Part shown: piece by piece, positions 37,437-48,506 of the stretch | Numbering within the stretch: the stretch's first letter is position 1 | Layout of the letters: each line of letters opens with the position of its first letter | Origin: Daphnia carinata | Lineage: Eukaryota; Arthropoda; Branchiopoda; Diplostraca; Daphniidae | Assembly (NCBI RefSeq): GCF_022539665.2 | Contig: NC_081331.1 | Coordinates: 13,610,638-13,674,637 of the forward strand | Direction of reading: 5' to 3' | DNA: 64,000 bases | Translations under genes and position numbers: made by a program | Notes under the pieces: model-generated | Told to the model about the DNA's origin: nothing | What the model saw: only the letters and a program-made list of their open reading frames with translations | Databases searched by the model: none

Positions 37437-40400
37437 TTACAAAACGGATTCGGTAAAAAGGGCGACAGGGAAGTGGCGGATGTGCGTCTGCCACTGGGAC
37501 GACAGCTGGAAGAACTTGACATTGTTCCATTCCACTCCATCAATCACCACTGTAATCACACAAATTAAATTCATTTCAAATAATTAACTCGATTAAATCA
37601 AATCACCTTTGAGCAGAGAATGGTGCGTCTTGGCCTGGCACACGAGCCGGTTGATTCCCTCGACCACTTGACTCTTGGATTCCGACTCCTTTTCCTTCTC
37701 CTTTTTCTTGCCCAGCCGCATGACTATTTGCAAAAGCAATCGCATTAGTGACGTCAATTGGAGACAACACAAAACTAGCAATGAACGTACTTTTTTGTTT
37801 CTTTTCTTTCAGGCCGAACGTCATCGTAAAAAGAGAAGACGCATCCGAACCGGATGAGGCTGTTGCCGATGACGACACGTTGCTATGGGGTAGTCGTTGG
37901 ACGACAATCCAGCGGAAACCAGCTTTGACCGTGTATTTCACGCTGCTCTGCTCAGCCGGACCGGGTTTTTCCCGTTTAACAGCTTGCGCCATCGTCGCCA
38001 GACTAATGGCCGCGGCGGAAGCGATGCTCTCGCGGGCCGTCGCCGAGGCGGCTGCAGCTGCGGCGCTTGCTCCCGACAGCCAATAATCCACTTGAAGTTC
38101 GACCGATTCAGCTCCAGGTGTGAACATTTCACGCCTATTTCGAGAAGCGTGAATGCGTTTGAATTTATTATTTCAGGAATACGTTAACTTACTGGCCGTG
38201 AATGGAAGAAATGTTGGGCGAACTGGGAGGGGTTGTTCTTCCTCCTGTTCGATCTTTGTTATCCCGTTGTTCTCTATCGATGGAACTGCCAGGTTGAATG
38301 GCGGCATTGACAGTCAACATGCCGGCCGATTGGTGCGGAGGTGAACCGGATAATGTGCCCGAAGTGGCTCCTGTATTGCTCAACTGTTGACCGTCCTCCA
38401 TTTCGACCGAACCCGGTGTCATGGCAGCGGCTGCTGCCATAACAGCAGCCGCAGATTCAGCAAAACCGATTCGCACTTCACTAACGAATGGGATAAACAC
38501 CTGTGTCGATTCCTCCTCTGAACTGATCCCCCATTAAGAAAATTAACTTCATGTTTCTACTAAAAATTAATCAAATCATTTACTTTGGTTCGCGGTAGGT
38601 GATCATGGCCTCGGCGATGGGGACCTGGACGGTGCATCCGTTGCTGGTCAAATACCTGCCGAGCCTGTGGATGACTTCCTGGACGTCGATTTTGGACGGC
38701 GTGGTGACTCCAGGAGTGGAACATGTCCCCATCGGGTCGTTTCCATTGGTCGTTGCAGCCAACATCTTCTCGGCCGGCCTGTCCAGGGCCTCTCGCCACG
38801 AATCCGAGACAAAGTTGACGTTGTAATAGCGATCGAGCGAGGCCAGGTAGCGCGAAAGTGTGTTGTTCGATCCGCCAGTACCGATGCCGCTACTATTATT
38901 TCCGGCAGAAGATCCGCTGTTAGTAACGAGGGGAACGATGTAGAATTTGAGATAATTTTTCCAGTCAGGCGGTTTGCTGCTAAATTGTTCAACGTAGCAA
39001 CGCAAGACGGCGTTGACATAACTGTCAGGACCCATGAGCACTACTTTGATGGGTGGCGGTGGTTTGGCGCTGCAATTGCAACTAAAAGAAAACAAAACCA
39101 TCAGAAAAGTCAGAAATGATGGAAAAGCGCAGTTGGCAAACTTACAATTTCTGAATTTTGGAGACGAGACAGGCGATGGTGGCGCGGACGTCAGCGACTC
39201 CTCCAGTGCAGACGGCCCGTTGTTGGCGCTCGGCCAGTCTTCCGGCCAGGTTACATCCTTGCAAATCCGCTCCACTGACCATGATGACGTGATCGGGTAG
39301 AGCGTCGTCAGCCGGCATACAACGCACCAGCTGCTCCAGAAGGATCTTCCGAGGCTGTTTTTGTTATTTTCCCGCCAACAAAATAAACATTAAAAAAAAA
39401 AAAATGGGAAAGAAATATTATTAAAAGACAATTTTTAAACTTCTAAAATCGAAGATACAAAAATGGCGCAATGTTCGCCCATGCCTGGGGTTTCTCTCAA
39501 GCAACGGTGGCCATAAACACGCACACGGTACACGAAACAAAAACAACGAGAGCAAAGAATCGATACATCCGTTTTTTCGCATGACTCGAGCAGGAAAAGA
39601 TATCGAAATTTTAGAATTTTCTTTTATCAACACATTACTACCATACGCTGTCGAAACAAAAAAAACTTTCAAAAATGCGCGAAAAAAATTTATGCGGCTT
39701 ATATATGTGCGGGATGCGGAAAAGCCAGCATGCATTTTTTTTTGCACGTTGCAGAGATTGTAAACTTACGCTAGATTCATTCGATTTATCTTTAACTGTG
39801 GTAGTTGAAAAGTTAGTGCTGGCGCCTTGAGCGCCCTTTTTGGTGGCCTCTTTTTGTTGCGTCTGCGAGTTGGAAGTCCCTGAGCAAGGCGAAGGAGCGA
39901 AGCTCCCTGATGATATGGACGACAACGAAGGACCCGATCGCTCCCGGTTGAACAATCGACTTCTCCTCACCTCTTTTTCATTCTATCACGCGTGTTGATG
40001 TACAAATCCCAAAGATTAAACATTGGGTTTTTGCGGGAAACGGAGGCTCAAGGATTAAAACAAAAACAAGGAATTTTTACCTTGGTCTTATCATCGTTCG
40101 TTGCCGATACGAAATGGGACGGGCAATGGGCGCTTGGTGCGGTTGGGGTGTCGCTTTCACGATCCTGGTCGGTCCACATGGAATCGGCGTGCGTGGAATC
40201 TGAATCTGCCCGTTTGGAACTCTCATCGCTGTAATGCCGTTCCAACCGTCTGCCACCACCGGAGAGACCCGACGATGTGATCGTTGCAGCCGCTTTCTCG
40301 TTGAAGAAAGTTCCAGTTGTCGGGAACGTAAATGCGGATGCGTTCGAATTGAGATCAGGAGCCAATAATGACCGACTGGAAGCGAAGAACGGCCTCAACG

Positions 40401-43068
40401 AAGGTTTCGGAGTTGACGTGACACTCAACGTATCCATTTCAGGTCCAGAATCGCTCAGATCTTCAAGTTCGTCGATTAAATCCTCGATATCCCCGGCATC
40501 CATTTCAAGATCGGCTCCTATAGAAAATTTTATAATTAAAATGAGTTAATTGTTTAAGTGGCTCATTAAAAAAAAAAAATACCAGTGAGTTTCGTCGGGT
40601 CTTCATCGGCCTCATTTTCCAAGCCTTGGAGATCCTCTGTGATCTTGAATCGTTTGAGCAAGGCGACAAATTTCTGCTTCAAATTCCTTTGTCTGGCATT
40701 GGAAGGCAAGATCTTTCCACGATTTTGCAGCAGGGCTTTGTTGATCCTTCCACTGCGTCGGTCCACACCAGATCCCACTACTCCACCGACGCCAACGACG
40801 CCGGCACCACCTCCAGCACCGACGACCAGGCCGGCCGTTTGATCCGAATCGGATCCCCCGTCCTCGTTGCTCGAGAAATCGTCATCATCTTCATCTTCGT
40901 AGCGGACGAATCCAGACCGCATTCCTCCGACGCTTCCGCGTTCCAGCACTAAAGGGTGAGACAGAGAGAGGGTGGAGGGATTGGTTCTGGATTTGGTGGT
41001 CGACAACAACACAGCAGGACTACCGCTGAGTAACGTTGCGGCAGTCGCTTGTACTACTCCATTTTTTTTCACAAACAATGCCATCGGATATATAAACAGG
41101 AAGCCGGATGCCACCCAGTCAATAATCAAAACGCAATAACAGATAAACATGCACCAAAAAAGGGCAGTCCACCACAAATCCATGCATATTAAAATCCAAA
41201 CAAACGTGCACCATTATTTTGAATCCGTATCATGCCAAAGCAGATAGGTTTTTCGGGAGATTCAGAGAGAGAGTGAGAGAAAGAAATAAAGTAAGAAAAA
41301 AAGAATGAAAGAAAGAAGATGGAGAGATATTGAACCAAGATGGTGGTGCCCAGAAAAAAAAAGGGGTGGGAAATGGGACAGACGAAGTACACGTGTCCTA
41401 ACCCCTTGGTATAAATATTAACATTTCTTTTTATTTAAGGAGAAGATGTCCGGATGGACAGGAAATAATGGGAGAAAAGAAAAAGAGTTGGTTCATTATA
41501 CCTGCACCGTCGCCCAGCGATAGGGTCTTGAGACGCTCGGCCGCTTCTTCGTGATCGACGGGCTGACTGCTCAACGATTGGACTTGGACGCGGGCAAGCG
41601 GAGCGACGCTCTCCTTGCCGCTGGTGCTCGACGTCTCTCCGTACAATTCCAATTCCATGTCGATCTGACGCTGGACAGCCGCCACCATGTTGATGGTGCT
41701 GGAACACAGCGTCTTGTAGCCGAGGATCGTCCGGTTCTTGTAGCGTTTGCGGCGCTGCAGCATCACTTGAAGCCGATTGCCGGCCTCCCACTGTTTCAGG
41801 TAGTGCGGGTACTGCAGGGCGAAACGCAGCTCCAATTCCGTGTCCAGCAGACCACCTCCGGCCGGCAGCATAATCTCATTGGACCTCAACGTCCGCTTGG
41901 AACTCTGTAATAAGATTGAAACTAACTTTATAGCTATGGACTAAATTTGGCACGCCATCTCTAAATAATACCTGCATTTTAACAGCCAACGTAATGGAAC
42001 TGATGTCTGAGCCAAGCGGTTTGAGGATCGTCAGGCGAGACAAGGTCAACGAACATAACCTAGTCACAAAGAATGGTGACAAATAATAAAACAAACGTGT
42101 GAAATAACAACAACCATCATAGTATTTTCTACCGCCAGATAACCTTGCAACCTCGGCACGCCCAACGCGCCCTTTAGACTAGTCATATCGATTAATCATT
42201 AGCGATAGCAGGGGTTGTTAGATTTCCTCTGCCCGTCTTTCAGTCGACCTGGATCGTTGGCCGTCAGCGACTGTTTCATGTGTTTAGAAAAAGTTCATTT
42301 TGAAAACAAAACTATTTCCCTTCCATTTTTTTTTCTTTCTTCTCATTCTCATTCATTCGTCACGTCTGCAGCAGGGGATCGATTTCTCAACAAGAATTTC
42401 CCCTCTCTCCCTATATTTAAGGAGAAGAGAAAAAAAGAAATGGGAAACGGAAGAAGCCCGTTTGGCACTGAGCCGGCTTAAAGGGCACGAGGCTCCAGCA
42501 CAGAAAAGTGAAGAGGAGAAGATGATAAACAAAGTAGTGCAACATCAGCAGCACAAGAGTGGGTGTTGCCATGAAGTCTTAATTCCCCCTCTTCTACTTT
42601 ACTGACACATAGATATTCAATTGTCTGAAAGTTTTGAAAAAATCTGTGAGAACATCACAAACGAGCTCCTAAAATGTCATGTTCATACAATTGGATTTTA
42701 CTGGGAAGGAAAAAAAATGCAGACAAATGAAATTCCCATGAGCTGAAATGAATATTAGCACATGTTTTGCAGGATATCCTGTTGTTGTTTTTTTACACAG
42801 GTTCCTCTTCAGTGTTTTGGAATGCTACGTAAAGTTGCATGGCATTTCACATGAAAGTCTGTGGAGCGCAACTGTGGTTCTTTTCAGCTGTTTGGTTCCC
42901 TGCATGCTTCGTTCTTTCATCTTACCTTGGGACACAGCTGGGTGGTGTTCGGTCAACATCCCAAGCAGCAAAGAGGTTCATCGGAATCAGGGGTTGCCCA
43001 TCACCCTTGGCTGCCTTGCTGGTGACGACACCGCCCGCCAGCGAGCCGCGTCCGATCCTCTCCGTCAT
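37437..43068 (-). CDS. PACS: Phosphofurin acidic cluster sorting protein (PACS1/2 homologue)
   Basis: Cytosolic adaptor that links acidic-cluster cargo to AP-1/COPI for retrieval to the trans-Golgi network and ER. Twelve exons: 43068-42926, 42059-41972, 41904-41502, 40948-40583, 40517-40081, 39970-39770, 39354-39146, 39081-38584, 38522-38193, 38134-37791, 37723-37607, 37549-37437, giving 1082 aa. The cargo-binding region is about 30-180: [57 protein letters not shown] and [11 protein letters not shown] middle region has Asp/Glu/Ser-rich acidic stretches, [20 protein letters not shown] and [20 protein letters not shown]. The C-terminal domain has [40 protein letters not shown] and VIDGVEWN. 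Length is close to vertebrate PACS proteins. A Gly-rich insert in exon 4 and Ala runs in exon 10 are lineage-specific. The acceptor at 39970 has a weak pyrimidine tract. Confidence 0.93.
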
Positions 43069-45689
43069 TATATTTCAGATGTCGAAACAGCAGGGAAATA
43101 ATGTAGCTGATTATACTGTGAAACACTAGAAACTGGGAGGGAAAAAGAAAAAAAAATCACAGAAGCAAGTTGCAGCTGTGGTTGGTTCTCTCACGAACCC
43201 ATGGAGAATGGAACGAAAAACCAACAGAACACACAAGTGAACGAGCCAACTCCCGAAAAACAAGAGCTGTTGTTTTCACTACCGACGCCCTTCGACGCCC
43301 TGCAGAACTGAATCAGAAGTTAGAACAAACTTCCTCTCTCTCTCTTTAACTCGAACGAAATACACACAGACACACACACGGAACTCGTCGATGAGCGTCT
43401 GCGTCGCCAGGTTTTCGTTGACGGATCAGCTGAGACACAGGCAGCGCCTCTATCGGCTGACTCATTCTATTCAGAGTAAAGACGTAGTAACTATTGCATA
43501 TCACTGACGCAACACTATCGGGTTCGTACTTCAACATTGCATGTCCACGTATTTATTTTTAAACAATTGGCATTACACTGTATCTTATTCCAACGAGAAG
43601 TAGGTTTAAAATCCACTCATGAAAGTGACACTGGTCATCTTATGGAATGTGCTGGGAGTGTTCCGCGCGGCCCACACACCATTTTATCGATTGGTCTGAG
43701 AGTGTGCTGCTGTGTGCACAGCCGTGCATGATTCGATGTTAAAAAGAAGAAATAACTCCTTGCTGTTGGCGTCTGCCTGAGTGCTGCTGATTAGCCACGA
43801 ACATGCTTTCGCCCCGTTGATGGATGCCAACGTTTATAACCAGCTGTTTGCGCCATTTATAGAATAGCTCGATGACGTGCAAATCCAATCATCAAAATGT
43901 GAAGCTAGAATTTCAGAAATAAATTTTAGCATAAATGAAAAGACGACCAAATGATGATTACGCGCTAGAAATCCTCTTCACGCTTATAATCTTTTAAAGA
44001 GATCTGCAACTCATAAAGAGGAAGCATAGTCGAGATTGCACGCAATCAAGCGACACAGAAAAAAAGCGAACCAATTAATCAAGGCTGCTGGATGAAAATC
44101 GGTGCTTCCAGCTGGCGCAAAAAATTGGCCCGCAACCTTCAATTCCTTCCTTTTTCTTCGTGGCCTACTTTTTCCCATCATCCGTTGATACAATTTGTTT
44201 TTTCCTGCTCCGGTTATTAAATGGTTGTTTTATTTGTTTCCACGGTGCAATCCCCTCGTTTTCGTTATCGCAAGATGAAAACAGACCGTATAGGTTGTGA
44301 TGAGAAATCCCAAAAGGGTCACGATAGTAATCTAAAGCTCTCAACAAAGTTTAAGGAAGAATGAGACAGAACTAAAAAAAATCAACAAAGAAGGAAGGAA
44401 GATGATAAGCGCGTCCGGACGGATCGATCGCGAGGAAACGGCCGGAGAAAAAAAAAATATATAAAAGGCAAAAGAAGGGAACACCCACTCTTATTCACCG
44501 TAGACTCTCTACACGGAACCATTCGGAATCAATACCGCATTTTCTGAAGACGGAAAGAAAGGAATAGAAATGTGACAATTTTTTTGAAAGCCATTGACAG
44601 TTGAGAAGGAGACTAGTTGTATGAGATATGGCTTCACAGATTATGAAAAGGAAGACATCGTCAATTGGCCTTTTCTTTGTTGTTTCCTGTGTACGAAATA
44701 AGCAGGTTTTTTGTGTGACAACAGGAACAACGTGTTCAGTTCGGTGGGATTTAAAAATTATATCATCTCGCAGCTGTTTTTGTTAGAAAGTCGCGCAACG
44801 CTGATAAATTCCCACCTTATTCATATTCACGCAGTGTTGGTGCACGTCACGCAACCCTGAACGCTGTCTTCTCCATTCTCTCGCTCTTGTCAGCTTCGTA
44901 TCGTATACTAAATCCTATTCGGTTTTTCATTGCCGTTGGAGAATAATGTTGCTCGTGATTTACTTGGAGTCGAGCCAAGACTATTCGTTGTATAAAACAA
45001 ACCACGTCCAACTGCCATTGGAAACGTTCCCTATACTTTCATAAAACAGCAAGGACAACAAAACAACTGCACAAGACTCCATGACGCTGTCTCAATGTTT
45101 CTTTTGTCTACTATCATTTATTTGGCAACGAGCATTAAAGGATCTGATTGTCACCATTGGCGCGTGAAATGCCTCTGGACTTTTGGTTGCAAAATAAGCG
45201 AGGCAAAAAGCAGAAATGGGATCAGAAGGTGGCCATCAAAAAAAAGGTCCCAGACCACAGACTCGGCCAAGGTCCCGTTCATTATCTTACGATTCATACT
45301 CATGGGAAGAGAAAGGGGAATTGATACGTATACAAGAGGCTTTACCGTAACCAAGTCCCAGACGGGACATGGAGCCTCCACTATCCGTTTGGACGATGTG
45401 ACCACCGATCGTTGCTGGATACCGAGATTCTTGCAGACTGTTCAGCTGGAATATTAAAACACCTGTCAAATGCAGAGCCATCTATCGTCGATATTATCGA
45501 TTTTTTTCTATAATGGGACTGGGACAAAACCCATTTTAAAAATCAGGAAACAATGACTGCGGCCTCAGAAATCATTTTTTCTTTGTCTCGCTAAATTTCA
45601 GTTCTACATTTTCTCAACATTTGCAAAATTTAAAGATCCCGTAACGCTGTTACAGTTGGACGGCGATTCCTTCATTACTGCCTTATTAT
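43069..45689. other. Intergenic region upstream of PACS
   Basis: 2.6 kb with no supported coding exon. It should hold the PACS promoter and 5' UTR and the 3' flank of the Ly6-like gene. A TATATAAAAGGC motif sits on the plus strand near 44458 but no plus-strand gene follows that I can recognise. Confidence 0.45.
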
Positions 45690-46304
45690 TCACGAATTTG
45701 TAGAATTTGTCATCTCTTCTTCAACTGTTCTATCATTATACTGAGGAGGCAATCCGGGGCAGTGGAACGTATAGGCCTCTTTAATCCAATTGATCCAGCC
45801 CCATTGGCGAGTGTGATCCGCCCACGAGTTGCAGAGCGAAGTCGTGCAGACTTGATCAAAGGCCCAGTAACTGTGATTGGTATTGCGCAAAGGGTCTGCC
45901 ACCGTGAATTTTCGGCCCGTAGGCGTACCGTAGATCATAGCCTGTAAGTTTCCGATGAACAGGCTTGGTCGTAGTCGGTCTTCTTGGCAGCCTCGTACAA
46001 ATATTGCGGATGCACCATCTTCCTCGTGATCTTGCTTTTCATGATAGTAGATGCCACAATAAGCTTCAGTGGACTGACAAACGATTGTTTCTGCCATGGC
46101 TTCTGGATGTTTCTGGTCCAGCAAACACCACGGACGATCCCAAACGGACATATCTCCTTCGTTGCTTTTATCGGCCCAACATTTATAGCACATGAGTGGG
46201 CGACCGGATTCTTGACTCACTTTCAAAATGATCGGAAAAAGCAAAAACAATACAAAAAATGGAACGGCAGCTGTAGTGATTTTCACACATCTCACGGTCA
46301 ACAT
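45690..46304 (-). CDS. Secreted Ly6/three-finger-like cysteine-rich protein
   Basis: Uninterrupted 204-aa frame. A long N-terminal hydrophobic stretch (AAVPFFVLFLLFPIILKV) acts as signal peptide or anchor. The mature part begins LMCYKCWADK and has Cys in MCYKC, RPWC, ETIVCQS, AYCG, RGCQ and VCTTSLCNSW. The opening CYxC and the closing CxxxLCN are typical of the Ly6/uPAR three-finger fold, though the spacing is long for the family. One N-glycosylation site (NHS) is visible. There is no hydrophobic C-terminal GPI signal. Ly6-like proteins act as membrane-linked or secreted modulators; no ligand can be named. Intronless as read. Confidence 0.65.
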   Translation of the reverse strand: MLTVRCVKITTAAVPFFVLFLLFPIILKVSQESGRPLMCYKCWADKSNEGDMSVWDRPWCLLDQKHPEAMAETIVCQSTEAYCGIYYHEKQDHEEDGASAIFVRGCQEDRLRPSLFIGNLQAMIYGTPTGRKFTVADPLRNTNHSYWAFDQVCTTSLCNSWADHTRQWGWINWIKEAYTFHCPGLPPQYNDRTVEEEMTNSTNS

Positions 46305-46431
46305 TTTCTGTGATTGCCTACGAGCTGGACCGCCAACCGTTAACTGCGAGTGTTTCGATATAATACTTCGTTTCTTCGTAACTAGTACAGCTCAAGATTG
46401 CTCTGACTGTTGCCACCGCATTAAAATATTT

Positions 46432-46931
46432 CTAGCATTTCCGGTAGATCCATCCGACATAGAAGATGTAACGGTCTATTGGGAAATTTGCTGGGCAAAA
46501 TAATTCAGGAGATTCAAAATCAGACTGGGAATTGCTTTCCGCCCACGGATACAGATAGATTGTAGGTGCAATAGGACCAACAATCGGCGAAATCCCTAGA
46601 GCTCGGAATGAACGAACGATATTGCTTTGGATGCAAATGAATGTTGGAGTCATCGGCAGAACAAGAAGATAGAAATTGAAAATTGCTTTTGACGCTATTA
46701 CCGACTAGAATTGCTGTTTATACCAACGCTGAATCGGGCGTAGCAGACGACGTTAATTGAATTTTGAAATTTGTGATTGTGAATTCGGAGTGGTTCCTGT
46801 TGCCCAATTTTTCCAATAGAAGTAGTAGGTGCTTGTTTATTCATAACAAGATTATTTTCGGGGCTACTATTCTTCGATATTTTCCATTGAGGACAAATTG
46901 CCGACCTGTTAATTTTTTTCAATGACGTCAT
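46432..46931 (-). CDS. Possible unknown gene divergent from LSM10
   Basis: Two open frames, 46931-46702 and 46624-46432, join in phase across a 77-bp GT-AG intron to give 140 aa. The N-terminal half is polar and basic; the C-terminal half has SPIVGPIAPTIYLYPWAES and a Cys-containing end. I recognise no family. Its ATG lies in the same 12-bp palindrome as the LSM10 start codon, on the opposite strand. It could be an artefact of the LSM10 promoter and the Ly6 gene's upstream region. The acceptor after CCAAAG is unusual but follows a pyrimidine-rich stretch. Confidence 0.3.
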
Positions 46932-46932
46932 T
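46921..46932. promoter_or_regulatory. CRE/ATF palindrome overlapping the LSM10 start codon
   Basis: AATGACGTCATT is a perfect 12-bp palindrome containing the full CREB/ATF site TGACGTCA. It includes the LSM10 ATG on the plus strand and an ATG on the minus strand. Confidence 0.6.
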
Positions 46933-47363
46933 GTCTACTGCTCGAGACCGATATAATGCCGCAAATTCACTGCTGTGCCTTCTACAAGCATTGGAAGGAC
47001 GGGTAACCGTAATTGAATTGCAGAATGAAATGGCCGTCAAGGGCCTCATCTCTCAGGTTGATGGGTAAATATTGTTTCTTCTAAAGAAAGGACTATTTCT
47101 AGATCTCATTTCTTTTTTTCTTCTTTTTCTTTTACATATGTTTAGATTCATGAATGTATCTGTACATGATGCAACAGTACAAGGAAATGATGACAAGCAC
47201 TACCAATTTGAAGAGTTCTTTGTCAAGGCCAGAAACATCAGATATGTTCAAATCCCAGATGATGTGAGACTGTTTCATACAAAACAATCACTTCATAACT
47301 TTATAACACTTATTTTCCTTTTTGTAGATTGATATCACAGAGGCCATCAAGAATCAACTTTAA
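46922..47363 (+). CDS. Lsm10: U7 snRNA-associated Sm-like protein LSm10
   Basis: Part of the heptameric Sm/Lsm ring of the U7 snRNP, which processes replication-dependent histone pre-mRNA 3' ends in the nucleus. Three exons: 46922-47064, 47146-47263, 47328-47363, giving 98 aa. Start MTSLSTARDRYNAANSL lines up residue for residue in length with vertebrate LSm10, so the start is well supported. Sm1 motif: GRVTVIELQNEMAVKGLISQVDGFMNVSV. Sm2 motif: FFVKARNIRYVQIPDD. The protein stops soon after Sm2 and lacks the basic tail of vertebrate LSm10, but the reading frame stays open for 53 codons after the TAA. Tail to tail with BLOC1S3, with 197 bp between stop codons. Confidence 0.88.
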
Positions 47364-47560
47364 GGCAAACCCAAACCTAATAAGACAAATATGAGTGACA
47401 CAACAAAAGCAAAACTGGCTAGGAAAAGACAAAAAGAAACACTGAAGTTCATTCAGCAACAGCAACAAACTGAAGCAAAAGAAAGTGAACCCCAGCCTCC
47501 TGGGACATCACAAGACACAAGCTAATGGTTGAATATCTGACACTTAAATACAATGTTGCC

Positions 47561-48051
47561 TCAATTACCCTTTGTCTCTGGAATGATTTTAGTATTACAG
47601 ATGGTTGGTAGTCGATCCTGTAAGCCAACCAATGCAACACTTAGCTGATGCAAGTAGCGTGGCATCTCATGAAGTGAAGCTCTTGTTCTTGTTTGGATTT
47701 GCAAGGATTCCTGTAGTCTTTGAATGGCCTTTTGTACAGGTTGTTCAGCCATATTTACCATGTTATTCCTTAGGGATATGTTGCTGTCTCCTAGGATAGT
47801 AAAGTGCAAAGATACATAGTTGAACATTTTAATAAAGAAGTATGAATGATTCTAAATGCATTCTTACGTAGGCGATAGTGCAATAGAGTGTTGTATTTCA
47901 GTTTGTGTTTTGGTGTCTTTTTGGGGTTACCCGAACTGGGTACGAAGCTTATGTTAGCAACAGTAGAATTATTCGGAACATCGGAGTCCTCGTCCGATTC
48001 CGAAGCTTCCCCTAACACCATTCCACATACGACTCGATTCGAAGTTTCCAT
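47561..48051 (-). CDS. Bloc1s3: BLOC-1 subunit 3-like protein
   Basis: Predicted subunit of BLOC-1, the cytosolic complex that sorts cargo to lysosome-related organelles. Two exons, 48051-47868 and 47790-47561, give 137 aa. Near the N-terminus, VLGEASESDEDSD matches the VxGEAxETDSE motif of vertebrate BLOC1S3. The rest is a helical, heptad-like segment (about 62-125) ending in LQDRLPTICNTKIIPETKG, which matches the conserved C-terminal LxxRLxxxxxxxLLPDIRG block. It is shorter than the ~200-aa mammalian protein, mainly in the N-terminal low-complexity part. The frame is open upstream of the chosen Met, so a longer N-terminus is possible. Confidence 0.75.
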
Positions 48052-48506
48052 TGTATGGAGTTCAATTGCAGAAAAATATTCTGATTGCCTTTTTTTACGA
48101 GGTGGATAAGAGGAATATTTCTTAACCACTTGTGCCGAATTGCCAATTGCTAAACAGATCGACAAATGACAAGACAATCACGAATTACGACGTTTGCTCG
48201 AGACACATTCATCTGGAAACTTGACTTTAGAGTTTGGCCAAGGCTCAGCAGACGAAATAGCGATTTCGTAACTTTCTTGCCACCAGGGGTCCTTCCGTTC
48301 CTTATTGTTGTGCTTCGGCGCCAGTCATCGTCTGCTAGCTCAGTTCAAAGACGACAGAACAGATTCTGACAACTTAACCTCCTCATTGTCCCGAACAGAG
48401 ATTTTAACAATTGTAACTTCGTATCCCCATCGTCTCCTCTATTTACTTAAACAATTGAAGCGGTCGGAGTACTTTTCTTCATTTGTGAGCTTTACATTTA
48501 TTAACC
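48052..48506. promoter_or_regulatory. Shared upstream region, BLOC1S3-like / Schlafen-like gene
   Basis: 455 bp between divergent start codons, so it must include both promoters and 5' UTRs. No TATA box is obvious. Confidence 0.4.

Noticed and set aside
44458-44520. TATATAAAAGGC motif resembling a plus-strand core promoter
   Set aside because: No recognisable gene follows on the plus strand; the nearest open frame (45095-45457) has no family match. Kept only as a note.
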